47,334 nucleotides of DNA, from contig CAMDYM010000009.1 in NCBI GenBank assembly GCA_945910425.1, forward strand, positions 1 to 47,334. Direction: 5' to 3'. Position 1 is the first letter of the stretch. Each line of letters opens with the position of its first letter. A model generated the notes under the pieces. The model was not told the DNA's origin and did no database searches. It saw only the letters and a list, made by a program, of their open reading frames with translations. Of the stretch, positions 1 through 9,098 are shown piece by piece. Source of the DNA: an uncultured Candidatus Melainabacteria bacterium (lineage in GTDB: Bacteria; Cyanobacteriota; Vampirovibrionia; Gastranaerophilales; Gastranaerophilaceae). The position numbers and the translations under genes were made by a program.

Positions 1-689
1 AAGAATTTTTCCATTAAAGTGTCATCTTCAGATGCAATAGCTTCAACCATAGCATCGTGATATTCTTTAGCTTTTTCAGCCATATCAGCAGGGATATCTT
101 CTTCTCTGATATCTGTACCTAAGTCGTTAGTATAGATTTCAGCTTTCATTGTCATTAAGTCAATTAAGCCTGTGAATTTATCTTCAGTACCGATAGGTAA
201 TTGGATAGGAACAGCGTTAGCGCCTAATCTGTTTTTGATTTGGTCAACTACACGATAGAAATCTGCACCTGTTCTATCCATTTTGTTAACGAAAACCATA
301 CGAGGAACTTCGTAACGGTTAGCTTGGCGCCAAACTGTTTCAGATTGAGATTGAACACCTCCAACTGCACAGAATACAGCAACAACACCGTCTAAAACAC
401 GAAGTGAACGTTCAACTTCAATAGTGAAGTCAACGTGCCCCGGGGTGTCGATGATGTTAATTTGGTGGTTTTTCCAAGAAGCTGTTACAGCTGCTGATTG
501 GATTGTAATACCACGTTCTTTTTCTTGTTCCATAAAGTCTGTTACAGCTGCGCCATCGTGAGTTTCACCAATTTTGTGAGTTTTACCTGTGTAAAACAAG
601 ATACGTTCTGTTGTTGTTGTTTTACCGGCGTCGATGTGGGCTGCAATACCAATGTTTCTGATTTTTTCCAATGGAGTTTTTCTAGCCAT
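1..689 (-). CDS. fusA: Elongation factor G, N-terminal part (truncated by window edge)
   Basis: Translation GTPase that drives ribosomal translocation and, with RRF, ribosome recycling. Reading leftward from the ATG at 689, the protein begins [20 protein letters not shown] and shows the P-loop [13 protein letters not shown], the switch region with [17 protein letters not shown] (G3) and [10 protein letters not shown] (G4). About 229 codons are visible; the rest lies beyond base 1. A purine-rich AAGGAAAAAG precedes the ATG. The gene starts alone: no rpsG or rpsL lies upstream on this strand, and the neighbour is a divergent peptidase gene. The family call is certain. Whether this is the only fusA in the genome cannot be seen. 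Confidence 0.97.
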   Translation of the reverse strand, partial: MARKTPLEKIRNIGIAAHIDAGKTTTTERILFYTGKTHKIGETHDGAAVTDFMEQEKERGITIQSAAVTASWKNHQINIIDTPGHVDFTIEVERSLRVLDGVVAVFCAVGGVQSQSETVWRQANRYEVPRMVFVNKMDRTGADFYRVVDQIKNRLGANAVPIQLPIGTEDKFTGLIDLMTMKAEIYTNDLGTDIREEDIPADMAEKAKEYHDAMVEAIASEDDTLMEKF

Positions 690-794
690 TTTTCTTTTTC
701 CTTTTTTATTTATATGTGTACATCGCTATTTTATATTTAGCCTCATATTAATTATTCCATAAACATGATATTTTTCAAATAATTTCGAATATAA

Positions 795-822
795 TTGATA
801 TAAATTAAAAATGTGCTATTAT
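795..822 (+). promoter_or_regulatory. Sigma70-type promoter for the M20 peptidase gene
   Basis: TTGATA at 795-800 and TATTAT at 817-822 are separated by 16 bases. The expected start of transcription near 829 lies downstream of the upstream in-frame start codon at 813, which supports translation from the ATG at 855 instead. Confidence 0.55.
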
Positions 823-854
823 GGATTTATCGGATAATTATTAGGAGAGCGTTT

Positions 855-2021
855 ATGGAATTGTTAGAATTAAGAAAAACAAACGAATTGGTAGATTTAT
901 TTTGCACTATGGCAGAAATTCCGTCACCGTCGTTAAAGGAAGAAAAAGTTATTGAATGGATTTGTAATTATTGCCGTGAAAACGGATTAAAATATGAAAC
1001 AGATGATTATAAAAATGTTTATATAAATGTTCCACCTACAGATGATAGTAAAGAACCTGTTTTATTATCTTCACATATGGATGTTATCGGTGATGATTCT
1101 CCGATTGTTACCCGACTTGAAGGCGATTTAATCAAGGCAAACGATAGAACTTTGGGAGCTGATGATAAGGCAGGAATTGCGAATGCACTTTATTTTGCAA
1201 AAGAATTAAATAAACGAACAGATTTAAAACATGGCGGATTGGAAATTCTTTTTACAAGAGATGAAGAAAATGGCATGACGGGGATTAAAAATGCTGATTT
1301 TTCAAGATTAAAATCTAAATATGTTTTGGTTTTAGACAGCGATGCTTTAGGTCAGTGTTTGATTGCAGGAGCAAGCTACGTAACGGTTGATTTGAGAGTA
1401 AAAGCCTTTAAAGGTGGTCATTCAGGAAATGATATCGGAGATTCAACAAGAGAAAACGCTGCAAAACTTATTGCAGACTTAGTTTCTGTAATACCTCAGG
1501 GTGTATTTTATTCAGAAAACGGACAGGTTGTTACATCTTGCAACTTAGGCGGAATCTCAGCAGGGGATGTTAATGTTACAAATATTATCAATACTGACGC
1601 GAGAGCAACTTACTCAATAAGAAGTTCAAATAAAGAAAAAGAAAATGAACTTATTGAAACAATGAAATGTGCAGTTGAAGCATTTAACAGTGAATATGAG
1701 CAAGATGTTGCCAGAGCTGAAATTACTTTTGTTGAAAAAATGCCTATGTTTGAAAAAAATGAAGATGAATATCTTCCGATTTTGTTTGAAACAGTGGCTA
1801 AAAAAGTCGGAGTTGAGCCTGAAATATCAACATTTCATGCAGGGGCTGAAACTCATATTTATGCAAATAGGGTTAATGCAGACGGTGAAAAATTCTCACC
1901 ATATCTTTTAGGTTTGGCAACCGTTTGTAATATGCACTCTGATAAAGAATATGTTGATTATAAGACAATGCTCAAAGGTCAGGAAATTCTGAAAGAGCTT
2001 TTTGAAGCTTATAATAAATAA
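855..2021 (+). CDS. M20 family metallopeptidase, peptidase T-like
   Basis: Zinc-dependent aminopeptidase of the M20 family, probably cytosolic, trimming short peptides. The frame can be extended to 813, but the ATG at 855 has an AGGAG box at 843-847 and begins MELLELRKTN, as usual for this family. Metal-site blocks are visible: SSHMDVIG (His/Asp), TLGADDKAG (bridging Asp), FTRDEENGMTG (catalytic Glu pair), LDSDA, and a late HAGAETHIYA block. Length is 388 residues, close to peptidase T-like enzymes (about 370-410). The dimerisation domain is in the middle (GGHSGNDIGDSTRENAA). It is monocistronic, with a terminator right after it. The exact substrate (tripeptides or other small peptides) is not decided by sequence alone. 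Confidence 0.88.
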   Translation: MELLELRKTNELVDLFCTMAEIPSPSLKEEKVIEWICNYCRENGLKYETDDYKNVYINVPPTDDSKEPVLLSSHMDVIGDDSPIVTRLEGDLIKANDRTLGADDKAGIANALYFAKELNKRTDLKHGGLEILFTRDEENGMTGIKNADFSRLKSKYVLVLDSDALGQCLIAGASYVTVDLRVKAFKGGHSGNDIGDSTRENAAKLIADLVSVIPQGVFYSENGQVVTSCNLGGISAGDVNVTNIINTDARATYSIRSSNKEKENELIETMKCAVEAFNSEYEQDVARAEITFVEKMPMFEKNEDEYLPILFETVAKKVGVEPEISTFHAGAETHIYANRVNADGEKFSPYLLGLATVCNMHSDKEYVDYKTMLKGQEILKELFEAYNK

Positions 2022-2036
2022 ATCAATCAATTAATG

Positions 2037-2066
2037 GCACTCTGTCGTGGTATGGAGTGCTTTTTT
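2037..2066 (+). terminator. Rho-independent terminator after the peptidase gene
   Basis: Arms GCACTC (2037-2042) and GAGTGC (2055-2060) enclose a 12-base loop and are followed by TTTTTT. It sits 16 bases past the peptidase stop codon and just before the convergent glucanotransferase gene. Confidence 0.75.
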
Positions 2067-2073
2067 GATATAT

Positions 2074-4029
2074 TTACCCCTCTTTTAAAATGTTTTCGTA
2101 TTTTGATAAGTTGTCAATAATTTCTTGAACGTGTTCAGGATTATCAGGAGAAATTTCATTGTCGCTTAATCCTGCATTGTGAGCTTTTTTGACATTTTCA
2201 AAATCTGATTTTGCCTGTACTGCCATTTTTAAAATTTCAGGCATGTTTAATGCTGTCGGGTTTTCACTTGCAAGGTTATTATAGTAGGAATCTTCATAAT
2301 CCTTATTTAAACGCAATTTCCAGTTTGTGTTATTTTCTTCGCCTGCGACATTGTATCTTTTATCTATTCCGAAAAAGTCGGCAAATGAGATTTGAACTTT
2401 TTTACAGGTCAAAAACAGCTCCGCAAATTTTGCTTTTACTCTTTCCATATCATTTTTGTCAATTTTTTCACAGAAAGCATTACGTTGTTCTGCTCTTTTC
2501 GGGTTAGAGTTTAGCAAACCTGCAAGATAAAAAATGTTCCAAGCATCATTATTTTTTACCCAAGCTTGTTTTAGCATATTATTGGCAGGCGCTGAATCGT
2601 GAGAACCTATAAGCCCCCAGTTTTCGCTATCTCTATACTTTTCTCCGCGCATATATTCAAGCTGAGTTATGCCGGGTAAATTGTGCTGATTATGGTAAAT
2701 CTCTTTAAAAGTTGGAGTTTCCGTAACCAAATCTTCCCAGACGGGTTGGTTTTGGTTTAGCCCGTGTTCTTCAAGTGTAGGTAAAATGATTTCATCCAAA
2801 ATTCGTTTATAATTGCCGTTAGGGTCAATGTTTGGAATATTTGAGATGTTATCTCCTTTGAATTGACTTAAATCAATACTTTCTCCGACAACTTTAACGG
2901 ATTTTTCATCATATATGTACGGATCAACTAAACCTAACGCGTGGTCGATACGTATGTTTTCGCAATCTTCTAACGCATCATCAAGCTTTTTCTTTAAATA
3001 GACTCCTGCATCTCCCAAGCTTCCGTCAGAATTAAATAATTTTTCAGGGTTTAATACAGGAATTTCCCATAATTGCGGTCCGTATTTCCCGCCATAAGGA
3101 CAGCCCATTTTATAATTTTCTAAAAATAAATCCTGATTTGCCCACTCATCAGATCTTGAAAATCCTACAAGTAAGTCATTTATATATTTGAAATTTAAAC
3201 TTTTTCGAAATTCTTTATTTTCTTTTATTTGTTTATCTACAAGAAACTGAGAAAATATGTAGTTTTCAAAATCTTCTTTGTGTCTGGTTGTTAATTTTTT
3301 GTATCTTGAGATGGCATTAACGTCTGCTGATTCTAAATTTTTGATTAAATTTTTATCAACATCGTCCCATTTTCTAAAATTAGGGGTAGCGTACATTTTG
3401 GATAAAATATCAAATAACGCGTCTTTATAAACCAAATTACCTTTTTTCTGTTTGAATTTTTCAAATTCTTTATTTAATTTAACAGCTGCAGGGTCATTTT
3501 GTTTAAGTTTTTCTTTAAAATTTTTGTTTGCTATGCGAATTAAGTACTTATGATTAGAAAATGCGTCTTGAAAAAGAGAGTTTGAATAATTGTTATCGCT
3601 TTTTTGTATTTCGTTTGCAACTTCTTTTATATCATTTTCCGTTAAAATATTTGCATATTTATCTTTTGTTAACTGTTCAAAGTCTAAGAATAAATTGTTT
3701 TTTGTAGAAATTGTTGACAGATAAGGCGAGCGGTGCTGGGTATCTCTGATAACACCTATAGGACCTAACTGGTTTGAGTTAAATCCGTGCAAAATTTCGA
3801 AAGGAATAAAGCTTTTGGCAACTGTTCCAAACGGAGAACCGACACCTGTGTCGTATTTTGATTCAGGGTAGCTTGTTCCATGAACAATCATTGCAACTTC
3901 TTCTGTGCCGAGATATTTAAGAGCCGGACGAATTGCATTGGTATTGTAATCTTTTTCTTCTGATTTTGTAAGTTTTCTGCCAAAATAAATGTTTCTTGGA
4001 TTTACCGAATTAATTCCGTAAATTTGCAT
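2074..4029 (-). CDS. Divergent 4-alpha-glucanotransferase-like protein (GH77)
   Basis: Likely amylomaltase-type enzyme that moves alpha-1,4-glucan segments between maltooligosaccharides. At 651 residues it is longer than many GH77 enzymes (about 500-700) and diverges strongly, but the family plan is readable. Residues 64-118 match the amylomaltase N-terminal region (GSPFGTVAKSF, LGPIGV, SPYLS, NNLFLDFEQL). RIDH at 360-363 supplies the presumed nucleophile D362, WEDL at 431-434 the acid/base E432, and GSHD at 475-478 D478. Near the C-terminus, a DFFGIDKRYNVAG block followed by NWKLRL matches the conserved end of the family. The first 30 residues and the last 70 are unfamiliar. No glycogen or maltose genes are nearby. 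The fold call is good; the substrate is inferred. Confidence 0.75.
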   Translation of the reverse strand: MQIYGINSVNPRNIYFGRKLTKSEEKDYNTNAIRPALKYLGTEEVAMIVHGTSYPESKYDTGVGSPFGTVAKSFIPFEILHGFNSNQLGPIGVIRDTQHRSPYLSTISTKNNLFLDFEQLTKDKYANILTENDIKEVANEIQKSDNNYSNSLFQDAFSNHKYLIRIANKNFKEKLKQNDPAAVKLNKEFEKFKQKKGNLVYKDALFDILSKMYATPNFRKWDDVDKNLIKNLESADVNAISRYKKLTTRHKEDFENYIFSQFLVDKQIKENKEFRKSLNFKYINDLLVGFSRSDEWANQDLFLENYKMGCPYGGKYGPQLWEIPVLNPEKLFNSDGSLGDAGVYLKKKLDDALEDCENIRIDHALGLVDPYIYDEKSVKVVGESIDLSQFKGDNISNIPNIDPNGNYKRILDEIILPTLEEHGLNQNQPVWEDLVTETPTFKEIYHNQHNLPGITQLEYMRGEKYRDSENWGLIGSHDSAPANNMLKQAWVKNNDAWNIFYLAGLLNSNPKRAEQRNAFCEKIDKNDMERVKAKFAELFLTCKKVQISFADFFGIDKRYNVAGEENNTNWKLRLNKDYEDSYYNNLASENPTALNMPEILKMAVQAKSDFENVKKAHNAGLSDNEISPDNPEHVQEIIDNLSKYENILKEG

Positions 4030-4185
4030 AAAATATCCCTTTAATTTTGCTTAACTCCTTTATCTATAGTATTACAAAGTTGAAAAATAAAAAATTTTGT
4101 TATACTTTTGTTACAAAATTACATATTTTTTAATTTTTTTAGTAAAATAGTGTATATTATTGGAGTTAGGTCTAGGGGTAAAAAT

Positions 4186-5868
4186 ATGAAATATGAAAAT
4201 GTGCTTTCCTTGTTGGAAGAAATTACCATTAATAATGGTGAAAAGGTTTCTTTGGGTATTAAGACAAAATGGGGTTGGAATGAGTTTACATATAAAGGTT
4301 TAGGGTTACTGTCAAGACGATTGGGTGCTTATCTTATTGATGATTTGAAAGTTCAACGCGGTGACAGACTTGCAATTTTATCAGAATCAAAACCTGAATA
4401 CGGAGCATGTGTATTTGGTTCTGTTCTTGCCGGTATGACGACTGTTCCTTTAGATAATAAATTAACAATATTTGAGATGTATTCGATTCTATCAGATTGT
4501 GAACCTGCTGTAATTTTATGTTCAAGTTCATATATTGAAAAAGCCAAAGAACTTAAAAACAAAATCCCGTCAATTAAGCATATAATACTTATGGATGCTT
4601 CTGTTTATGAGGATATTAATATTCCGAGTTTGTATTCACTCCCTGAAAATTATAATTCCAAATGGCGAAGACGACCTTTAAGTGCTACGGCGTTTATTAT
4701 TTATACCTCAGGAACAACGGGGGCGCCTAAAGGGGTTGAAATTACGTTTAAAAATATGCTTTCTCAGATGCATGACCTGCGTCTTGCTTTAAAACAAATT
4801 CTTGGTAACAGGCAGAATATGAGAATGCTTTCAATTCTTCCGATGAACCATTTGTTTGAGTTAACGGTTGGATTTTTTATATTCCTTCATCACGGATATT
4901 CCATTCATTACCCGCAAAGCTTGAAACCTAAAGATATTATGGAAGTTATGAGTGAGAAAAAAGTTCGGTTTATGATTACGGTTCCTGCGTTTATGAAACT
5001 GTTAAAATCATCTATTGAAACCGAAATTAATAAAAAATCTCCGCTGGTTAAAACCGTATTTAATATGAATTTGAAGTTAGCAAAATTATTACCGTTAACG
5101 ATGAGAAAACATTTATTTAAGCCTATCCATGCAAAATTTGGCGGAGAGTTTTTTGGTTGTATAACAGGCGGGGCGCCACTTGATTCTATTGTCGGTGATT
5201 TTTTTGAAAATATCGGTATAAGAGTTTATCAAGGTTACGGATTGTCTGAAACAAGCCCTGTTGTTGCAGTAAACAGAGGTAAATATTTTGATAATAAATC
5301 TGTCGGACCTGTTTTGGATTCATATGAAGCTAAAATTGATGAAACCACAGGTGAGCTTTTGCTAAAAGGTCCTTCTGTCATGAAGGGGTATTATAAGCGC
5401 GAAGACTTAACCTCAGAAGTCTTGGAACCTGACGGTTGGCTTCATACGGGTGATATTGCAAGAATTAATAAACACGGGCTTGTTTATATAACAGGCAGAA
5501 TTAAAAATATGATTGTCTTGTCAGGAGGTAAAAAAGTTTTTCCTGAAGAAGTTGAAACAGTGTTAGAACAAAGTAAGAATTTTGCAGAAGTCTGTGTTTC
5601 AGGCATGGCAAGAAGTTTTGGAGAAAAAGACGGTTGTGAAGAAATTGTTGCTATAATAGTTCCGACTGCCGATTATGCGCAAAACTTTAAAGATTTTTCA
5701 CAAATGGAAAAAGCGGTGAAAGATGAGGTTAAGAAATTATCTACGCAGTTAGCACCTTATAAACGTCCAATTAATATTGTGGTGCGAGAAGAAAGTTTAC
5801 CGAGAACGACTACAAGAAAATTAAAACGTACTGAAATTAAAAAAATTCTTTGTGAGTGTTCCAAATAA
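4186..5868 (+). CDS. AMP-binding enzyme, long-chain acyl-CoA/acyl-ACP synthetase-like
   Basis: Adenylate-forming ligase that activates a carboxylic acid, probably a fatty acid, with ATP. The frame is open from 4108, but the ATG at 4186 follows a TAGGGG-like ribosome site and starts MKYENVLSLL, as family members do. In 560 residues the motifs are: P-loop YTSGTTGAPKG at 173-183, YGLSETS at 351-357, the TGD hinge at 421-423, GRIKNMI at 437-443, and a catalytic-lysine position in TTTRKLKR (K545). No membrane span or carrier domain is seen. It stands alone before tRNA-Pro. The sequence does not say whether CoA or ACP is the acceptor; fatty acids are favoured because of the size and NHLFELTVG-type helices seen in FadD-like proteins. 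Confidence 0.85.
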   Translation: MKYENVLSLLEEITINNGEKVSLGIKTKWGWNEFTYKGLGLLSRRLGAYLIDDLKVQRGDRLAILSESKPEYGACVFGSVLAGMTTVPLDNKLTIFEMYSILSDCEPAVILCSSSYIEKAKELKNKIPSIKHIILMDASVYEDINIPSLYSLPENYNSKWRRRPLSATAFIIYTSGTTGAPKGVEITFKNMLSQMHDLRLALKQILGNRQNMRMLSILPMNHLFELTVGFFIFLHHGYSIHYPQSLKPKDIMEVMSEKKVRFMITVPAFMKLLKSSIETEINKKSPLVKTVFNMNLKLAKLLPLTMRKHLFKPIHAKFGGEFFGCITGGAPLDSIVGDFFENIGIRVYQGYGLSETSPVVAVNRGKYFDNKSVGPVLDSYEAKIDETTGELLLKGPSVMKGYYKREDLTSEVLEPDGWLHTGDIARINKHGLVYITGRIKNMIVLSGGKKVFPEEVETVLEQSKNFAEVCVSGMARSFGEKDGCEEIVAIIVPTADYAQNFKDFSQMEKAVKDEVKKLSTQLAPYKRPINIVVREESLPRTTTRKLKRTEIKKILCECSK

Positions 5869-5903
5869 TTTTTTTGATGTAGAATAAAGAAAGATAACGC
5901 CCC

Positions 5904-5980
5904 CGGGATGTAGCGCAGCTTGGTAGCGCACTTCGTTCGGGACGAAGGGGCCGCAGGTTCAAATCCTGTCATCCCGACCA
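5904..5980 (+). tRNA. tRNA-Pro (anticodon CGG)
   Basis: Complete 77-base cloverleaf with a 7-bp acceptor stem CGGGATG/CATCCCG, D arm GCGCAGCTTGGTAGCGC, anticodon stem CTTCG/CGAAG with loop TTCGGGA (anticodon CGG), T arm CAGG-TTCAAAT-CCTG, discriminator A, and an encoded CCA at 5978-5980. The anticodon arm is the one found in the CGG proline tRNA of other bacteria. A terminator follows 2 bases later. Confidence 0.96.
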
Positions 5981-5982
5981 TT

Positions 5983-6009
5983 AAAAAGACTCGTAAGGGT
6001 CTTTTTTTA
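5983..6009 (+). terminator. Terminator after tRNA-Pro
   Basis: Arms AAAAAGAC (5983-5990) and GTCTTTTT (5999-6006) flank an 8-base loop, and the right arm runs into a T stretch. It would end the tRNA transcript. Confidence 0.75.
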
Positions 6010-6061
6010 TTGGATGCCGTAAGGTAAATGTATTAACTTTGTGTTAAAATATTTATAAAAT

Positions 6062-7348
6062 ATGAAAAAGATTTTATTGTTTTTGAGTTTAATACTTATT
6101 CCAACGGCATCTTTTGGGATAGAAGATGTTAAAAAAGTTTATTTGCAAGAAGCTATTAATGTTGCGTTAGAAAATAATATCGATTTACAGGCTGCAAAGC
6201 TTGAAATAAGCATTGCCAAAAATAATATACAATCAGCTAACAGATTGCAAAATCCTGCCGTAGAAACTTTATTCTATGCGGGGGCGGCTCCGTGGAGTGA
6301 ACCCAGACAGATAGGGTTAAGTCAGACTGTCGAAATTGCTAAAAGAAGTGCCCGTAAAAAACTTGCTCAATCAAGTTTTGAACTGGTTGAGAAAAATGTT
6401 GATTATACAAAATTTGACCTAAAAATGGATGTTCGTGAAGCTTATATTAACTTAGTTGCAGAAAAATCCGTATTAGAAACTCTAAAACAACAGCAAGTGC
6501 TTCAAGAGGAGTTATTGAAAATTGCAAAACAGCGTGCAAAATCAGGTAATGTTCCGCAAATAGATGTTATCCAAGCTGAGATTGCTCTTAATCAATTGAT
6601 TACTCAGGTAAACAGTGCAAGAACCAATGTAAAAAGTGCTTTGGCAAATTTTAACAAAATTATAAATACTCCTCAAAATTTCATGTATGACAGTATGGAT
6701 AACATATTTGATGAAGAAAATAACTTTGCAGAAATGCTTACACCTTCTCCGTTAACAAATTTCCCGAATGTTTCTGAGATATTGCAAAGGGCTTTAAATA
6801 ACAGGTATGATATTTTAATTGCAAAACAGGAAATAGATGTTGCCGAGAAAAATTTGTCAGTGGTTGCAAGACAAAAAATTCCCGATATTGCGCTAAGCGG
6901 CGGTTATGCATATCAAAATGCAAGACATACGGAAGACGGAAGATTTAACAGCGGGGCTTATTTTAGTGCAAATGTAGTTAATATTCCTCTGTTTTATAAT
7001 TATTCTCCTGAAATTCAAAATGCGGCATTAAAACTTCAGCAGGCTGAATTAAAGTATAATTCTATAAAAAATAAGGCTGAAAATGATATAACTGCAGCTT
7101 ATGATAAATTTTTAACATCTGCTGAAAATTTGAATTACTACGAATCAAAGATTTTAACAAATTCTGAAGAATTAATTGATGTTTCAAAGCAAGCTTATGA
7201 ACAGGGAAAGTCTGATATTACATCTTTAATTGTTATGAAGCAGTCATATAAATCTATTGTTATTGGCTATACTTACGCTTTAGCCGAATACTATAACAGT
7301 TGGACTGCGTTTTTGCGTGAAGTAAATGATGAAAACTTTATGCTTTAG
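6062..7348 (+). CDS. TolC-family outer membrane efflux protein (CzcC/CusC-like)
   Basis: Outer membrane channel subunit of a tripartite efflux pump. 428 residues, with a signal peptide of about 19 residues (MKKILLFLSLILIPTASFG). Two internally similar halves follow, each with long amphipathic helices: LQEAINVALENNIDLQAAKLE begins the first and ILQRALNNRYDILIAKQEIDV the second, the usual TolC duplication. The IGLSQTVEIAKRSARKK block recalls the heavy-metal channel subfamily. No Shine-Dalgarno box is visible before the ATG. No inner membrane or adaptor partner is adjacent, so its pump lies elsewhere. The 3' end overlaps the convergent pnuC by 11 bases. Confidence 0.85.
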   Translation: MKKILLFLSLILIPTASFGIEDVKKVYLQEAINVALENNIDLQAAKLEISIAKNNIQSANRLQNPAVETLFYAGAAPWSEPRQIGLSQTVEIAKRSARKKLAQSSFELVEKNVDYTKFDLKMDVREAYINLVAEKSVLETLKQQQVLQEELLKIAKQRAKSGNVPQIDVIQAEIALNQLITQVNSARTNVKSALANFNKIINTPQNFMYDSMDNIFDEENNFAEMLTPSPLTNFPNVSEILQRALNNRYDILIAKQEIDVAEKNLSVVARQKIPDIALSGGYAYQNARHTEDGRFNSGAYFSANVVNIPLFYNYSPEIQNAALKLQQAELKYNSIKNKAENDITAAYDKFLTSAENLNYYESKILTNSEELIDVSKQAYEQGKSDITSLIVMKQSYKSIVIGYTYALAEYYNSWTAFLREVNDENFML

Positions 7349-8030
7349 TTTTTAATTCTTTTTTCCAGGTATACAAAAAATAAATTGATAAAATAAAATA
7401 AGTTCCCCACATCAAGATTGTCGCAAAACAATTTGAACCGTTTTGATAGGCTTCAATCCACATTATTGTTGATAATCCGTTTACGATAAACCAGATATAC
7501 CATTGTTCAATGCAGCGTTTTACCGTTAAAATAAGCCCGCCGACAGATAAAACTGATGTAACGGCATCAATAACAGGGTTTGCATCGTTTAAGTTTTTTA
7601 AGACAAAATAACAAATTATACAGGCAAATGTCAAAACTGCCGTATATAAAATTCTTTCTCTGTTTGAAAGTTTGGTTTTAATGATTTCTTGAGAATCTTT
7701 TTTTAAGTGTTTACTCCAGCGAAATATGCCAAAAATCTGCATCGGAAAGTAATATGCAAGATATAGTACCAGATTCCCGTATAATCCGTTTTCCCAAGCT
7801 AAATAACTGTAACAAAGTGTTCCGCAAATTCCTATAATATAACACGAAATCTTCCCTTTTCCTGCCAGTATTGTATAGCTGATTCCACAAATAGCAGAAA
7901 CCAAGGCGACTTTTGTATCATTCATGTAAAGTGAAATAACTGTAATTAACAATATTGTCAGAGGAAAAAGTATCCGTTCAACTTTTCCCCAGCCGCTTAA
8001 TTCTTTTTTTATAAACTCGATTATTTTCAT
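7338..8030 (-). CDS. pnuC: PnuC-family nicotinamide mononucleotide/riboside transporter
   Basis: Inner membrane facilitator for an NAD precursor (nicotinamide riboside or mononucleotide) or another vitamin of the PnuC family (riboflavin, thiamine). 230 residues with about seven hydrophobic spans. Family blocks include WENGLYGNLVLYLAYYFPMQIFG, cut here as WENGLYGN and YYFPMQIFG, and the ligand-site EQWYIWFIVN near residue 180. No recognisable NAD or other riboswitch is seen in the short upstream gap. An NrtR-like regulator at 28074 makes an NAD-linked role plausible but does not prove it. Confidence 0.85.
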   Translation of the reverse strand: MKIIEFIKKELSGWGKVERILFPLTILLITVISLYMNDTKVALVSAICGISYTILAGKGKISCYIIGICGTLCYSYLAWENGLYGNLVLYLAYYFPMQIFGIFRWSKHLKKDSQEIIKTKLSNRERILYTAVLTFACIICYFVLKNLNDANPVIDAVTSVLSVGGLILTVKRCIEQWYIWFIVNGLSTIMWIEAYQNGSNCFATILMWGTYFILSIYFLYTWKKELKTKA

Positions 8031-8118
8031 TAGTGTTATTATAACGTAAATTTTATGGTAATGGAATATTTACTTTTTACTTTGTGTGCGGTCTACTTAT
8101 AGTAGAGAATTAATAAAT

Positions 8119-9096
8119 ATGCCGATATCAAGTGTTACAAATAAAATATTTACCAATAAAGCAGTATTAAAGGGATTAGAAAAAATTTCCGACCATGGAA
8201 TAAGTTTTTCTGCGACAACGGCATTATTTATGTCAACGATTGTGCGACCTTATGCAATACACAAGACCCCTGATGTTGAAAAAGAGAATAAGCAGTATGC
8301 AATGTCAAATTCTATCGCATCAGGAATTATAAAATTTGGGATGGTTGAATCTGTAGCACTTCCTGTTGAGTATATTGTAAAGAAAATTGATGAAAATCCC
8401 GAAAAATACCTAAAAAAAACTACAATTAAGACCTTAAAAAATGGGGCGGATGAACTTGCTAAATCAAAAAGTTACAAGCTGATAACACAATTTATGAAGC
8501 TTGGTACGGGGTTTATTACGGCTGTTCCGAAAACGGTTTTAACTTTAGCACTTATTCCTGTTATTATGGATAAGCTTTTTCATAATAAATTCAAACAGCA
8601 AAATACTGAAAAAGTTCAAGCTAAAAACAAAAACATTAATTTTACGGGATTAACAAAAGGTATTGCGGGGATTATAGATAACCCTAAAGTTCAAAAATTT
8701 GCATTAAAATATCAGGATAAAGATAAAGATATTGCAAAACACATGACGGCTGCCACTGATTTATTATTAACAGGGTCGTTCGCAGTTTTAACCGACAGAA
8801 ATAAAAAGATTAAAGATGACCGTAAAAAAGCTTTGATTTATAATAATGTAATTTCAACGGGAATTACGTTGGCTCTTGGTTACGGGATTGATAATGTGAT
8901 TAAAAACGAGACCGAAAAATTTGTTAATAAGTTCAAACAAATGAATATTCATGACCCGAAAGTCCTAAAATATGTTGAAGGTATAAATATAATTCGTCCT
9001 GCTTTGATTTTTGCAGGAATTTATTACGGAATTTTGCCGATGTTTTCAACTTATATGGCAGAGCGCATTGATAAATATATTCAAAAGAAAAAGTAG
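8119..9096 (+). CDS. Unknown protein with hydrophobic segments
   Basis: I do not recognise a family. The frame is open from a GTG at 8086, but the ATG at 8119 (MPISSVTNKIFTNKAV) looks the better start. The 325-residue product has several glycine/alanine-rich hydrophobic stretches that could enter a membrane: around ISFSATTALFMSTIV, FITAVPKTVLTLALIPVI, LLLTGSFAVL, NNVISTGITLALGYG and IRPALIFAGIYYGILP. Between them are lysine-rich polar parts. A short NINFTG motif occurs near the middle. No signal peptide is evident. It ends 2 bases before the stop codon of the convergent ogt-like gene. Possibly a lineage-specific protein; function unknown. Confidence 0.6.
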   Translation: MPISSVTNKIFTNKAVLKGLEKISDHGISFSATTALFMSTIVRPYAIHKTPDVEKENKQYAMSNSIASGIIKFGMVESVALPVEYIVKKIDENPEKYLKKTTIKTLKNGADELAKSKSYKLITQFMKLGTGFITAVPKTVLTLALIPVIMDKLFHNKFKQQNTEKVQAKNKNINFTGLTKGIAGIIDNPKVQKFALKYQDKDKDIAKHMTAATDLLLTGSFAVLTDRNKKIKDDRKKALIYNNVISTGITLALGYGIDNVIKNETEKFVNKFKQMNIHDPKVLKYVEGINIIRPALIFAGIYYGILPMFSTYMAERIDKYIQKKK

Positions 9097-9098
9097 AT

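Noticed and set aside
498-740. Rightward frame over the fusA start
   Set aside because: Composition (Phe/Cys-rich) and overlap with EF-G motifs show it is a shadow.
5757-5981. Leftward frame whose product begins [20 protein letters not shown]
   Set aside because: It is the antisense of tRNA-Pro, a well-known false gene in many annotations, and overlaps a clear ligase gene.
8031-8118. NAD-type or other riboswitch before pnuC
   Set aside because: The leader is short, AT-rich and has no recognisable conserved stems.
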